5,187 nucleotides of DNA, taken from positions 1 to 5,187 of the forward strand of contig SKPY01000266.1 in the NCBI GenBank assembly GCA_007119305.1, read 5' to 3'. Below are positions 1 to 5,187 of the stretch, in pieces (within the stretch, counting starts at the first letter, position 1; the number at the start of each line of letters is the position of its first letter). Origin of the DNA: Nitriliruptorales bacterium. GTDB taxonomy: Bacteria > Actinomycetota > Nitriliruptoria > Euzebyales > Egibacteraceae. The notes beneath the pieces are model-generated. The model made no database searches. It saw only the letters and a list, made by a program, of their open reading frames with translations, and was not told the origin of the DNA. The position numbers were made by a program, and so were the translations under genes.

Positions 1-1395
1 CCCGACGGGGGCCGGCGTGAGGCGCTGGTGGTGGGCGCCGGGCCGCCGGACGACGGCTGCCTGGTGGCCCTGTGCTACCGCGGCGAGCTCCCGCAGAGCC
101 AGGCCGACCGTGAGCTCGCACGGGCGCTGGTGGCGGAGGCGTGGACGGCCCTGCAGCGCGTCGAAGCGCGAGCCGAGCTGGAGACGATGGTCGCGGTCCT
201 CGAGGCGAGCGCCGCCGTGACCGACACAGCAGGACTCGACGTCGCCGGGCTGCTGCGGAGCCTGGCCGCGCACGCGGCTGTGGCGCTGGGCTGCCAGCGC
301 ACGGGCATCTACCTGACCGCCGAGCACGGCTCCCTGCGCCTCGGTCATCTCCACGGCCGGGAGTCCCCACCCGGCGAGCCCGACGGTGCGGCGACGGCGG
401 CCCGGGTGCTCGCGGCCGGGCGGGCGGTGCTCGTCCGCGACACGGCCGAGGCAGCCTGGCTCGATGGGCCGTGGGCGGCGGCTGCGGGGGCGCTGAGCGT
501 CTACGGCCACCCGCTCGCGGTCGCGGACCGCGCGGTCGGGGTGCTGCTGGCGGCCCAGACGTCCGCCGGTTCGGCGGGGTTCACCGCGCTGTCCGGCCAA
601 GTCGCGGAGGCGCTGGCTCGCCACGGTGCGCTCGCCGTGGAGAACGCCCGGCACCACGCAGAGCAGCAGGCGGCCGTGCAGCGGTTGCAGGAGCTGGACC
701 AGATGAAGGAGGACTACGTCGCAGGGATCGCCCACGACCTCCAGGCACCGCTGACGGGGCTGCGCGGCTTCGTGGCCACGTTGCGCCGGCTCGACGACCG
801 CCTCGCCGTGGGGGAGCGGCATGAGTACCTCGATGTGATGGAGCGCCAGATCCGGCGCATCACCGGCCTCGTCGAGGACATGGTCGTCGGCGCACGGCTC
901 GAGTCCGGTGGGTTCGAGCTCGCTGAGCTCGAGGCCGTGGACCTGGCCGCGATCGCGCACCACGTCATCGAGCTGCTGCCCCCTGACCATCGCGCCCGCC
1001 TGCAGCTGCACGCGCAGCGGCACGCGCTCGTCGTCGGCGACCGCCTGCATCTCGAACGGGTGGTGCAGAACCTCATCGACAACGCGTTGCGCTATGCGCC
1101 CCACCCGACCGTGATCACCGTGACGGTGGGAGCGGGCTCGGAAGAGGCACGGCTCGTGGTGGAGGACCGCGGTCCTGGCATCCCCGAGCACCTCCGCGCG
1201 CACATGTTCGGCCGCCACGGACGCATCAACCCACATCGGCGGGGCTCGAGCGGGCTCGGCCTGTACATCGTGCGCGGCATCGTCGCGGCGCACGGCGGCA
1301 GGATCGAGGTCGACACCTCGGCGCAGGGTGGCTCGCGCTTCACGGTGGGTCTGCCGCGCCCGAGCGGGGAAGCCAGGACCCGCGCGGACGCCTGA
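1..1395 (+). CDS. GAF-domain sensor histidine kinase, 5'-partial
   Basis: Sensor kinase of a two-component system: it autophosphorylates on a histidine using ATP and passes the phosphate to a response regulator not present here. The frame is open from base 1, so the start is upstream; a GTG at 28 is in frame but would begin inside a domain. Counting that GTG as residue 1, residues 1-55 resemble the last strand and exit helix of a GAF domain, residues about 68-205 form a complete GAF domain, and a coiled-coil linker (about 206-230) leads into a HisKA dimerisation domain with the H-box HDLQAPLTGL, phospho-acceptor His236 (bases 733-735). The ATPase domain follows: N-box NLIDNALRYAP from Asn348, G1 box DRGPGIP from Asp380, G2 box SSGLGLYI with Gly409 and Gly411. 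No transmembrane segment is visible, so the visible part is cytoplasmic. The HDLQ-P form of the H-box recalls phytochrome-type kinases. The GAF ligand is unknown; no obvious cofactor-binding cysteine can be assigned. Kinase call is very secure; signal and partner are not. Confidence 0.95.
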   Translation, partial: PDGGRREALVVGAGPPDDGCLVALCYRGELPQSQADRELARALVAEAWTALQRVEARAELETMVAVLEASAAVTDTAGLDVAGLLRSLAAHAAVALGCQRTGIYLTAEHGSLRLGHLHGRESPPGEPDGAATAARVLAAGRAVLVRDTAEAAWLDGPWAAAAGALSVYGHPLAVADRAVGVLLAAQTSAGSAGFTALSGQVAEALARHGALAVENARHHAEQQAAVQRLQELDQMKEDYVAGIAHDLQAPLTGLRGFVATLRRLDDRLAVGERHEYLDVMERQIRRITGLVEDMVVGARLESGGFELAELEAVDLAAIAHHVIELLPPDHRARLQLHAQRHALVVGDRLHLERVVQNLIDNALRYAPHPTVITVTVGAGSEEARLVVEDRGPGIPEHLRAHMFGRHGRINPHRRGSSGLGLYIVRGIVAAHGGRIEVDTSAQGGSRFTVGLPRPSGEARTRADA

Positions 1396-1413
1396 ACGCC
1401 GCTGTCCCTGACG

Positions 1414-1456
1414 CGTCCGGCCCGCGGCCCGCGCCCGGACGGCGGGCGCCCGTCCG
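1414..1456 (+). terminator. Possible terminator: two overlapping G+C-rich hairpins
   Basis: Downstream of the kinase stop, CGTCCGG (1414-1420) can pair with CCGGACG (1435-1441), a 7-bp stem with a 14-nt loop. CGGACGG (1436-1442) can instead pair with CCGTCCG (1450-1456), a 7-bp stem with a 7-nt loop. The two stems share 1436-1441, so they exclude each other. No T-run follows, so this is not a canonical intrinsic terminator. High G+C content makes chance stems common, so the terminator role is only plausible from position. Confidence 0.3.
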
Positions 1457-1498
1457 TCGGGGCAGGCGCGGCTGCCGGGTGGGGGCGGGTCGCGTGGG

Positions 1499-1504
1499 TA
1501 CAAT
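1499..1504 (+). promoter_or_regulatory. -10 box of the murA promoter, likely leaderless
   Basis: TACAAT matches the actinobacterial -10 consensus TANNNT and stands out as A/T-rich in a very G+C-rich intergenic region. The last T is nine bases before the murA ATG, so with usual spacing transcription would start near 1511, only about three bases before the start codon. No Shine-Dalgarno-like purine run lies between the box and the ATG, which fits a leaderless or near-leaderless mRNA. No convincing -35 hexamer is seen around 1476-1481, which is common in actinobacterial promoters. Confidence 0.65.
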
Positions 1505-1513
1505 CCAGCCACG

Positions 1514-2791
1514 ATGGATCGCTTCGTCGTCCGCGGTGGCGCGGCGCTGAACGGAACCGTCCGGGTCAGCGGTGCGAAGAACTCCGCTCTCAAGCTCGTG
1601 GCTGCGGCGCTGCTGGCGCCGGGCCGTACCGTCGTGCGCAACGTCCCGGCCATCGGCGACATGGGGGCGATGGCCGAGGTGCTCCGCCATCTCGGGGTGC
1701 GGGTCGATGAGCAGCCCGAAACCCAGACGCTCGACGTGCCCGACACGATCGGCTGTGAGGCGCCCCCGGAGCTGGTCCGGCGCCTGCGCGCCTCGATCAT
1801 CGTGCTCGGCCCGATCCTCGCGCGCTGCGGCCGGGCACGGATGCCGCTGCCCGGCGGGTGCAACCTCGGCAGCCGCGGCATCGACATGCACCTCGCTGGC
1901 CTGGCACAGCTCGGCGCAGAGGTCACCTACGCCAACGACTACGTCGAGGCGGTCGCCCCCGAGGGCCGGCTCCGCGGCGCCGACCTCGAGCTCGCCTATG
2001 CGAGCGTCGGCGCGACGGAGAACCTCCTGATGGCCGCCGTGACCGCGAACGGCACCACGAGGATCCGCAACGCTGCGCGCGAGCCGGAGATCGCGGACCT
2101 CGCGGCCATGCTGTCGGCGATGGGGGCCCGCATCAGCGGGGTCGGAACCCCCGAGCTGCGCGTCGAGGGCGTGACGGCGCTCAACCCGACCGAGCACGAG
2201 GTGGTCGGCGACCGCATCGAAGCCGGCACGTTCGCGGTCGCTGCGGCCGTGACCGGCGGGAAGGTCACGATCACCGGCGTGGACCCGGCGCACGTCGGCC
2301 TCCCGCTCGACAAGCTCCGGCAGATCGGCGCGAGCGTGGACGCGGGTGCAGGCCGGATCACCGTCGCCGGTGGTCACGCCCTGCGCGCCGTCGACGTCGT
2401 GACCCTGCCCTTCCCCGGCTTCCCGACCGACATGCAGCCGCAGTTCCTGGTGCTGCTGTCGCAGGCCGTGGGTCCGTCGATGCTCACCGAGAACGTCTTC
2501 GAAGCGCGCTTCGGCTTCGCCGAGGAGCTGGCGAGGATGGGCGCCGACATCACCATCGAGGGCCATCACGCGATCGTGCGCGGCCCTACCCCGCTGCGGG
2601 GCACGGACGTCCGCGCGACTGACCTGCGGGCCGGCGCGGCCCTCGTCGTCGCCGGCTTGATCGCCGAGGGCGAGACCGCCGTGCACGACGCCCGCCACAT
2701 CGACCGTGGCTACGCCGACCTGGCCGGCAAGCTGCGCGGGCTCGGAGCCGACGTTCGTCGCGAGGCCACGGCGTCGGTGGGCGCCGCATAG
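1514..2791 (+). CDS. murA: UDP-N-acetylglucosamine 1-carboxyvinyltransferase
   Basis: MurA transfers enolpyruvate from phosphoenolpyruvate to the 3'-OH of UDP-GlcNAc, the first committed step of peptidoglycan synthesis, in the cytoplasm. The product has 425 residues, close to the usual 417-430, and reads as a full EPSP-synthase/MurA two-domain fold. Catalytic positions match E. coli MurA with at most one residue offset: Lys22-Asn23 in SGAKNSAL, Cys116 in the loop PGGCNLGSRG (E. coli Cys115), Asp306 in FPTDMQ (Asp305), Asp370 and Arg372 in TDLRAGAAL (Asp369, Arg371), and Arg398 in HIDRGYAD (Arg397). Cys116 is the residue alkylated by fosfomycin; mycobacteria carry Asp there and are intrinsically resistant, so this enzyme is predicted to be sensitive. 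The ATG start is supported by the conserved N-terminus and by the -10 box just upstream. A probable membrane protease gene follows after one base. No sign of truncation or transfer. Confidence 0.98.
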   Translation: MDRFVVRGGAALNGTVRVSGAKNSALKLVAAALLAPGRTVVRNVPAIGDMGAMAEVLRHLGVRVDEQPETQTLDVPDTIGCEAPPELVRRLRASIIVLGPILARCGRARMPLPGGCNLGSRGIDMHLAGLAQLGAEVTYANDYVEAVAPEGRLRGADLELAYASVGATENLLMAAVTANGTTRIRNAAREPEIADLAAMLSAMGARISGVGTPELRVEGVTALNPTEHEVVGDRIEAGTFAVAAAVTGGKVTITGVDPAHVGLPLDKLRQIGASVDAGAGRITVAGGHALRAVDVVTLPFPGFPTDMQPQFLVLLSQAVGPSMLTENVFEARFGFAEELARMGADITIEGHHAIVRGPTPLRGTDVRATDLRAGAALVVAGLIAEGETAVHDARHIDRGYADLAGKLRGLGADVRREATASVGAA

Positions 2792-2792
2792 C

Positions 2793-3554
2793 GTGAGCGA
2801 CGAACCCGAGCCCGCGGGCCCACGCTCCCGGGCCGTGGAGCGCACCGCTGGCTGGGAGGTCCCGTGGACCTGGGCTGACGCCGCCGTGGCGTTCCTCGCG
2901 GGCATCCTGCTCGCAGAGCTCACCCGGCAGCTGCTCGCGCTCGGGCTGACACCCGACCTGTGGCGGGCGGTCGGCCCGCTGGTCGGCTCCCTCGCCCTGC
3001 TCCTGGCCGTCCTCGGCTGGGTCGGGCTGCGGCATCCGGGCACGCTCGCGCGGCTGGCCGGCCCGGACCCCCCCGGCGCGCGGGTGGTGCTGCTCGGCCT
3101 CGGCCACGGTCTCGTCGCCTTCCTGGTCCTGAACCTCGGGTTCGCGCAGGTGTTCACGTACCTGGCCCGGCTGTTGGGGATCGAGCTGCCGCCGGTGCAG
3201 GAGACGGTGCGCGAGGTGATCACCGATCCCGACATCGCCATCGTCGGGATGCTGTACGTGGTCCTCGTCGCGGTCGTCGTCGAGGAGGTGTTCTTCCGCG
3301 GGCTGCTGTTCCAGGCGCTGCGCCGGCCGCTTGGCCCGTGGCCGGCCATCGGCCTGTCCGGCCTGCTCTTCGGGCTCGCGCACTACCAGGCCGGCAACCC
3401 CCTCGGCTGGCTGTACACCTTCGTCGTGATGTTCCCGTTCGGCGTGTACCTCGCCTGGACGTTCAACCGCTACCGGACGCTCGTGGTGCCGCTGCTGATG
3501 CACCTGCTGTTCAACGTCCTCGCCCTCGTGACCATCCTGCGCGGCTGGGGGTAG
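2793..3554 (+). CDS. CPBP family intramembrane metalloprotease (CAAX/Abi type)
   Basis: Predicted polytopic membrane protease of 253 residues. After a polar N-terminus (1-26) there are about seven hydrophobic segments, roughly 27-49, 58-79, 97-124, 148-175, 183-198, 203-226 and 230-250. The family's conserved motifs lie in order in the C-terminal half: EEVFFR (Glu164, Glu165, Arg169), FGLAH (Phe193, His197) and HLLFN (His237, Asn241). In the family, the glutamates and histidines form the metal-dependent active site related to Rce1-type CAAX proteases; all are intact here, so the protein should be active. The substrate is unknown: bacterial members do varied jobs, including bacteriocin immunity and regulated proteolysis. 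I chose the GTG at 2793 because it lies one base after the murA stop. An in-frame ATG at 2706 would overlap murA by 86 bases and add a non-hydrophobic leader read from murA sequence. The junction suggests co-transcription and coupled translation with murA. Confidence 0.9.
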   Translation: MSDEPEPAGPRSRAVERTAGWEVPWTWADAAVAFLAGILLAELTRQLLALGLTPDLWRAVGPLVGSLALLLAVLGWVGLRHPGTLARLAGPDPPGARVVLLGLGHGLVAFLVLNLGFAQVFTYLARLLGIELPPVQETVREVITDPDIAIVGMLYVVLVAVVVEEVFFRGLLFQALRRPLGPWPAIGLSGLLFGLAHYQAGNPLGWLYTFVVMFPFGVYLAWTFNRYRTLVVPLLMHLLFNVLALVTILRGWG

Positions 3555-3563
3555 CAGCCCGGG

Positions 3564-3603
3564 CCGGACCCCTCCCGCCGCTACCCCCGGAAACGGCGTC
3601 CGG
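3564..3603 (+). terminator. Possible terminator hairpin after the protease gene
   Basis: CCGGAC (3564-3569) pairs with GTCCGG (3598-3603), and inside it GCCG (3577-3580) pairs with CGGC (3594-3597), leaving a one-sided bulge (3570-3576) and a 13-nt loop. It begins about ten bases after the protease stop and ends before the next promoter and ribosome binding site. No T-run follows, so it is not a textbook intrinsic terminator, but its position between two apparent transcription units fits that role. Confidence 0.35.
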
Positions 3604-3616
3604 TGCGCCCGTCGGT

Positions 3617-3622
3617 TACGCT
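3617..3622 (+). promoter_or_regulatory. Candidate -10 box for the SCP2-like/glycosyltransferase operon
   Basis: TACGCT fits the loose TANNNT pattern of actinobacterial -10 boxes and is the best A/T-containing hexamer in the gap before the next gene. It would place a transcription start near 3629, about 20 bases before the ATG, leaving room for the ribosome binding site. No clear -35 hexamer is seen. A weak match; read-through from the murA unit is an alternative. Confidence 0.35.
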
Positions 3623-3637
3623 CACGCTCGGCTGAGG

Positions 3638-3643
3638 AAGGAG
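3638..3643 (+). promoter_or_regulatory. Strong ribosome binding site
   Basis: AAGGAG lies five bases before the ATG at 3649 within the longer purine run AGGAAGGAG. It is a near-perfect Shine-Dalgarno match, fixes the start of the SCP2-like gene, and contrasts with the murA and glycosyltransferase starts, which lack one. Confidence 0.85.
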
Positions 3644-3648
3644 CTCGA

Positions 3649-4068
3649 ATGGTCCCGTACGGCACGCAGGAGTGGTTGGACGAGTACAAGGCGCGCATCA
3701 ACAACTCGGAGGAGTATCGGACCGCGGCCGAGAACTGGGAGGGCGAGCTCGCGTTCGTCTTCGAGGCCGAACCGGACATGAACTGGCCCGAGACCCGCTA
3801 CGCGCTGCTCGACCTGTGGCACGGCGAGTGCCGCCGGGCCTGGATGGGCTCCGAGCAGGAGGCGGAGGCCGTCCCGTTCGTCATCCGGGCGCCCTACAGC
3901 CGTTGGAAGCAGGTCACCCGCGGCGAGCTCGATCCGATCAAGGGGATGATGCAAGGCAAGCTCCGCCTCAAGGGCGACCTGCCCACGATCGTGCGGTACG
4001 TACGGGCCTCCAACGAGCTCGTGAACCTCGCGAAGGACATCCCGACCAACTTCCCCGACGAGGAGTAG
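3649..4068 (+). CDS. SCP2 sterol-binding domain protein
   Basis: Small soluble protein of 139 residues resembling the bacterial SCP2-like putative sterol/lipid carriers (COG3255 type). The SCP2 fold is an alpha/beta sandwich with a hydrophobic tunnel for lipids or acyl-CoA; most bacterial members have no proven ligand. Family-like features visible here are the N-terminal YGTQEWLDEY helix, the strand after NWEGELAFVFE (about residues 30-42), DLWHGECRRAW in the middle, APYSRWK (81-87), and the segment GELDPIKGMMQGKLRLKGD (92-110), where the GKL-LKGD stretch is the most recognisable SCP2 signature. It has no signal peptide or membrane segment, so it is probably cytoplasmic. The start is set by a strong ribosome binding site five bases upstream. 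The next gene, also SCP2-like, follows after two bases, and this gene's last codons supply that gene's ribosome binding site. Family call from recalled motif pattern; physiological ligand not inferable. Confidence 0.8.
   Translation: MVPYGTQEWLDEYKARINNSEEYRTAAENWEGELAFVFEAEPDMNWPETRYALLDLWHGECRRAWMGSEQEAEAVPFVIRAPYSRWKQVTRGELDPIKGMMQGKLRLKGDLPTIVRYVRASNELVNLAKDIPTNFPDEE
4060..4065 (+). promoter_or_regulatory. Ribosome binding site embedded in the preceding gene's last codons
   Basis: GAGGAG spans the final sense codons of the upstream SCP2-like gene and lies five bases before the GTG at 4071. It selects this GTG over earlier in-frame starts and means the upstream gene's final glutamates are encoded by the downstream gene's ribosome binding site, favouring coupled translation. 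Confidence 0.75.
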
Positions 4069-4070
4069 CC

Positions 4071-4484
4071 GTGGCCGAGGTACACCTCGAAGGCGAGCCC
4101 AACGGCCTCGCCAGCATGGTGGCCGGACTCGTCGAGGCGAACATCGCCCGGGACGCCGCGCGTGCCCGCCTGCTCGCGTCCACACGCGGGGCGGCCCAGA
4201 TCGACGTGCCCGACGCCGGCGTGACGATCGGGCTGAAGTTCGTCCCCGGCGCCCTGACCGTGACCAGCGGGGCGGTCCCCGGAGCGGACCTGCGCATCAC
4301 CACGGACGCCGAGACCCTGATGAGCCTGTCGACGGTGCCACTGCGGCTCGGACTGCCCGACGCCCTCAGCTCCGAGGGACGCGGCGTCGTCTTCAAGCTG
4401 CTGACCCGCGGGCTGAAGGTGCGGGGGTTGCCGTTCGGCCTGCCGCTGCTGCGCACGGTGAACCGGTTGCTGTCCGTCAACTGA
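4071..4484 (+). CDS. SCP2-like small protein, divergent
   Basis: A 137-residue protein starting at GTG two bases after the preceding stop, chosen because of the GAGGAG five bases upstream; longer in-frame starts would lie within the previous gene. Residues about 10-30 form an amphipathic helix (NGLASMVAGLVEANIARD). Strands follow around 41-66, then GADLRITTDAETLMSLS (about 71-87), and a C-terminal part GRGVVFKLLTRGLKVRG with the SCP2-like GLKVRG at 114-119, ending in a basic and hydrophobic tail (LPLLRTVNRLLSV). The order (beta strands, an ADL-IT-DAET helix, then a GxLKVxG strand) resembles SCP2 domains, so it is probably a lipid-binding carrier-type protein, but the match is weaker than for its upstream neighbour and a plain hypothetical protein remains possible. 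No signal peptide or clear transmembrane helix. It sits between an SCP2-like gene and a membrane glycosyltransferase gene in one apparent operon. Confidence 0.7.
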   Translation: MAEVHLEGEPNGLASMVAGLVEANIARDAARARLLASTRGAAQIDVPDAGVTIGLKFVPGALTVTSGAVPGADLRITTDAETLMSLSTVPLRLGLPDALSSEGRGVVFKLLTRGLKVRGLPFGLPLLRTVNRLLSVN

Positions 4485-4485
4485 C

Positions 4486-5187
4486 GTGCTCGGCGGCACG
4501 GAGGCGACCGGGTCGCGCGCGCTGCGCCTCGGCGTGGGTGGCGCCGCGCTGGCGTTCGTGGTGCTCGGGAGCCTGCACGCGCTGACGATCCCGGCCTACG
4601 AGCCGAGCGACGAGCCACCGCACGTGGGCTACATCCTCGTGCTGCGCGAGGGCTCGCTGCCGACGATCGACACGCCCATCCCGCGCGGATGGTCGGCCGA
4701 GCTCGACGCCATGGTCGAGCACAACGTGGCGACCTTCGGCGACTACCGCGGCGACGTGCTGGCGGCCAACCACCCGCCGCTGCTCTACGTGATGGCCAGT
4801 GGGCCGCTCGCACTCGGCGAGCGGATGGGCGGCCCGGAGGCAGGGCTCCGGTTCGCGCGCCTCGCAAGCGTGCTGTTCGCTTCGGGTGGCGTGGTCGCCA
4901 CCGGGGTGCTCGCCGCAGCGCTCGTGCCCGGCCGCCCGCGGGTGGCGATCACCGCCGCGTGGTTCGCCGGACTCCTGCCGCTGCACGTGCACACCGCGAG
5001 CTTCCTCTACACCGACGGGCTCGCCGTGGCCGTGTTCATCGCGACGCTCGCTGCGGGGGCCGTGCTCATCCGCAGGGGCTGGTCGACGAGCAGGCTCGCG
5101 GCGGTCGCCGCGTTCGGGGCACTCGCCCCCGCCACCCGTGCAGCGGGGCTCGCCGCCACGGGGGCGGCCGGGCTCGCCACCCTCATC
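4486..5187 (+). CDS. GT-C-type membrane glycosyltransferase (family 39/ArnT-like), 3'-partial
   Basis: The frame is open from the GTG at 4486 to the window end (234 codons, no stop), so the C-terminal part is missing. GT-C enzymes move a sugar from a polyprenyl-phosphate donor to a lipid, protein or glycan on the outer face of the membrane. Here a first transmembrane helix (about residues 13-35) is followed by a loop with the Asp-Glu pair in YEPSDEPPHVGY (Asp42, Glu43, His46), typical of the catalytic first loop. Next come NHPPLLYVMA (95-104), matching the HPPLYY motif of this group, then FARLASVLFASGGVVATGVL and further hydrophobic segments to about residue 234, including a loop Asp177 in LYTDGLAV. 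Usual family length is about 400-600 residues, so half or more is probably missing. The start has no clear Shine-Dalgarno and follows the preceding stop by one base, suggesting coupled translation. Donor and acceptor cannot be told; a GT-C relative such as a DUF2142-type protein is an alternative. Confidence 0.8.
   Translation, partial: MLGGTEATGSRALRLGVGGAALAFVVLGSLHALTIPAYEPSDEPPHVGYILVLREGSLPTIDTPIPRGWSAELDAMVEHNVATFGDYRGDVLAANHPPLLYVMASGPLALGERMGGPEAGLRFARLASVLFASGGVVATGVLAAALVPGRPRVAITAAWFAGLLPLHVHTASFLYTDGLAVAVFIATLAAGAVLIRRGWSTSRLAAVAAFGALAPATRAAGLAATGAAGLATLI

Noticed and set aside
2706..2792. Longer start (ATG at 2706) for the CPBP protease
   Set aside because: It would overlap murA by 86 bases and add residues that are only an out-of-frame reading of murA. 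The GTG at 2793 gives a normal-length family member.
1340..3349. A 669-codon open frame on the minus strand opposite murA and the protease gene
   Set aside because: It lies antisense to two genes with clear family motifs; its translation is low-complexity, rich in Arg, Ala, Gly and His, with no recognisable domain. Long antisense open frames are expected at this G+C content.
3618..3629. Tandem repeat ACGCTC-ACGCTC before the first SCP2-like gene, considered as an operator
   Set aside because: Two six-base copies can occur by chance in such sequence; there is no dyad symmetry and no regulator gene nearby.
2586..3779. A 397-codon minus-strand open frame covering the protease gene and the following gap
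   Set aside because: It is antisense to a protein with intact catalytic motifs and has a composition typical of a frame shadow (Arg-, Glu- and Gln-rich, no domain).
3672..4070. Longer start (ATG at 3672) for the second SCP2-like protein
   Set aside because: The extension is an Arg-rich out-of-frame reading of the first SCP2-like gene. The GTG at 4071 has its own ribosome binding site.
4477..4992. Minus-strand open frames at the right end
   Set aside because: They oppose the glycosyltransferase frame, which has recognisable GT-C motifs and stays open to the window end.

Overview
The window is about 70% or more G+C by eye, has strongly G/C-biased third codon positions, uses GTG starts freely, and carries only plus-strand genes in a compact layout. 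Together with the gene content (MurA preceded by an actinobacterial-style TANNNT box, SCP2-like proteins), this suggests a chromosomal segment of an actinomycetote. I cannot assign class or genus from the sequence alone. Nothing indicates a mobile element, phage, CRISPR array or RNA gene.

Layout. (1) 1-1395: the 3' part of a cytoplasmic GAF-domain sensor histidine kinase whose start lies upstream of the window. (2) 1396-1513: a short G+C-rich intergenic region with two overlapping hairpins and a good -10 box placed so close to the next ATG that the mRNA is probably leaderless. (3) 1514-2791: murA, complete, with every catalytic residue I checked in place, including the fosfomycin-target cysteine. 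(4) 2793-3554: a CPBP-family (CAAX/Abi-type) membrane protease, one base after murA and probably co-transcribed with it. (5) 3555-3648: an intergenic region with a long imperfect hairpin, a possible promoter and a strong ribosome binding site. (6) 3649-4068, 4071-4484 and 4486-5187 (running off the end): an apparent three-gene operon of two small SCP2-like lipid-carrier-type proteins and the N-terminal part of a polytopic GT-C-type glycosyltransferase.

How the genes may work together. MurA commits UDP-GlcNAc to peptidoglycan synthesis, and the CPBP protease coupled to it sits in the membrane with an unknown substrate. The second operon joins two putative lipid-binding carriers to a membrane enzyme that would use a polyprenyl-linked sugar donor, so an envelope-related theme runs through the window, but this link is inference from position only. 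The histidine kinase has no response regulator in view. Overall this looks like a mostly ordinary housekeeping region. The points most worth checking are the leaderless murA promoter, the tandem SCP2-like pair linked to a glycosyltransferase, and the repeated stop-N-GTG gene junctions.
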